In this document: positions 6,124-6,609 of the stretch, one piece after another
Position numbering within the stretch: position 1 is the stretch's first letter
Layout: each line of letters opens with the position of its first letter
Source: Thiomicrorhabdus sp.
Lineage (GTDB): Bacteria; Pseudomonadota; Gammaproteobacteria; Thiomicrospirales; Thiomicrospiraceae
DNA: 6,609 nucleotides
Direction: 5' to 3'
NCBI GenBank assembly: GCA_015488565.1
Contig: WFNQ01000211.1
Location: 1 to 6,609, forward strand
The notes under the pieces: generated by a model
What the model saw: only the letters and a program-made list of their open reading frames with translations
What the model was told of the DNA's origin: nothing
Database searches by the model: none
Program-made: the position numbers and the translations under genes

Positions 6124-6609
6124 AAAAATGAATACAAAATATCACTGGGATGTCATTGTATTAGGCGCTGGCGCATCGGGGTTGATGTGCTCGGCGCAAG
6201 CGGCGTATAACGGCAACAAAGTTTTGTTGCTAGACCATGCGCCTAAAGCAGCCGCTAAAATTCGTATTTCGGGTGGCGGAAAGTGTAACTTTACCAATAT
6301 GGATGTCTCTCCCGCCCATTTTATTTGTCAAAACCCGCATTTTGTTAAAAGCGCGTTATCACGTTACCCTTCTACAGCGTTTGTAGAGTTGGTAGAGCGT
6401 CATGGATTGGCGTATGAGATTAGAGGGGGGGGGAAATATTTTTGTGCGGAACGCGCATCGGATTTAATTCAGATATTACTTACCGAATGCGATTGGGCAG
6501 GTGTACATTTACAGTTAAAAACACAACTGGAATCGGTGCAATATAGGGGGGGGAAATATTTTTTAAATACCTCTCAAGGTACATTTTGTGCCTTAAAACT
6601 GGTGGTGGC
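6116..6609 (+). CDS. NAD(P)/FAD-dependent oxidoreductase, BaiN/YhiN (HI0933) family, 5' part
   Basis: The open frame runs off the window after 164 complete codons, against a family length of about 400 residues. The N-terminus holds the dinucleotide-binding motif GAGASG (17-22), the ribose-binding Asp40 at the end of the second strand, and the family signature KIRISGGGKCNFTN (48-61). QNPHFVKSALSRY also matches E. coli YhiN. It is a cytoplasmic flavoprotein; despite the BaiN name, its natural substrate is generally unknown. The ATG at 6116 overlaps the stop of the preceding gene by 8 bases (coupled translation); an in-frame ATG at 6128 is the alternative. Neither has a good Shine-Dalgarno site. 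Two G-tracts encode GGKYF twice, 40 residues apart (105-109 and 145-149). The reading frame is continuous and family-like across the first tract. Confidence 0.92.
   Translation, partial: MTEKMNTKYHWDVIVLGAGASGLMCSAQAAYNGNKVLLLDHAPKAAAKIRISGGGKCNFTNMDVSPAHFICQNPHFVKSALSRYPSTAFVELVERHGLAYEIRGGGKYFCAERASDLIQILLTECDWAGVHLQLKTQLESVQYRGGKYFLNTSQGTFCALKLVV
6426..6563 (+). repeat. Exact 18-base G-tract repeat, two copies 120 bases apart
   Basis: GGGGGGGGAAATATTTTT occurs at 6426-6443 and at 6546-6563. The first copy sits in a run of nine Gs (6425-6433), the second in a run of eight (6546-6553). The offset of 120 bases is a multiple of three, so both copies are read in the same frame (GGKYF). Slippage in either G-tract would shift the frame of the flavoprotein gene; recombination between copies would delete or duplicate exactly 40 codons. 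It may instead be chance plus constraint on a glycine loop. Confidence 0.7.

Overview
The window looks like an A+T-rich chromosomal segment from a gammaproteobacterium. Three things support this: the end of a gammaproteobacterial-type 5S rRNA, a long bimodular QueF of the E. coli type, and the order histidine kinase - lipoprotein - sigma54 activator, which matches E. coli glrK-qseG-glrR (qseE-qseG-qseF). The genus cannot be fixed by reading alone. Nothing marks the segment as a mobile element, phage, CRISPR or defence region; it reads as core chromosome. All genes lie on the + strand and no gene-free stretch exceeds 300 bases.

Layout. Positions 1-90 are the 3' part of a 5S rRNA, closing an rRNA operon whose rest lies upstream; a strong hairpin plus T-run terminator follows at 100-136. 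A probable promoter then precedes queF (226-1062), encoding the last step of preQ1 synthesis for tRNA queuosine. The 101-base gap after queF holds a near-perfect 28-base palindrome, likely an operator or promoter element for the next genes. These are glrK (1164-2660), qseG (2650-3279) and glrR (3266-4630). They overlap end to end and are surely translated and transcribed together: an inner-membrane sensor kinase, a lipoprotein partner predicted to sit in the outer membrane, and a cytoplasmic sigma54-dependent response regulator. A MoaB/CinA-N-like protein (4669-5421) follows after 38 bases and may belong to the same transcript.

After a 120-base intergenic stretch with small repeats come a two-helix membrane protein of unknown function (5542-6123) and, overlapping its end, the start of a BaiN/YhiN (HI0933)-family flavoprotein that runs off the window (6116 onward). 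This partial gene contains an exact 18-base repeat with G-tracts of 9 and 8, exactly 120 bases apart and in the same reading frame.

The points most worth checking are the palindrome before glrK, the in-phase G-tract repeat in the flavoprotein gene, the GAFSGA (instead of GAFTGA) loop of GlrR, and the unknown membrane protein coupled to the flavoprotein. I did not find evidence of a wholly new biological system here.
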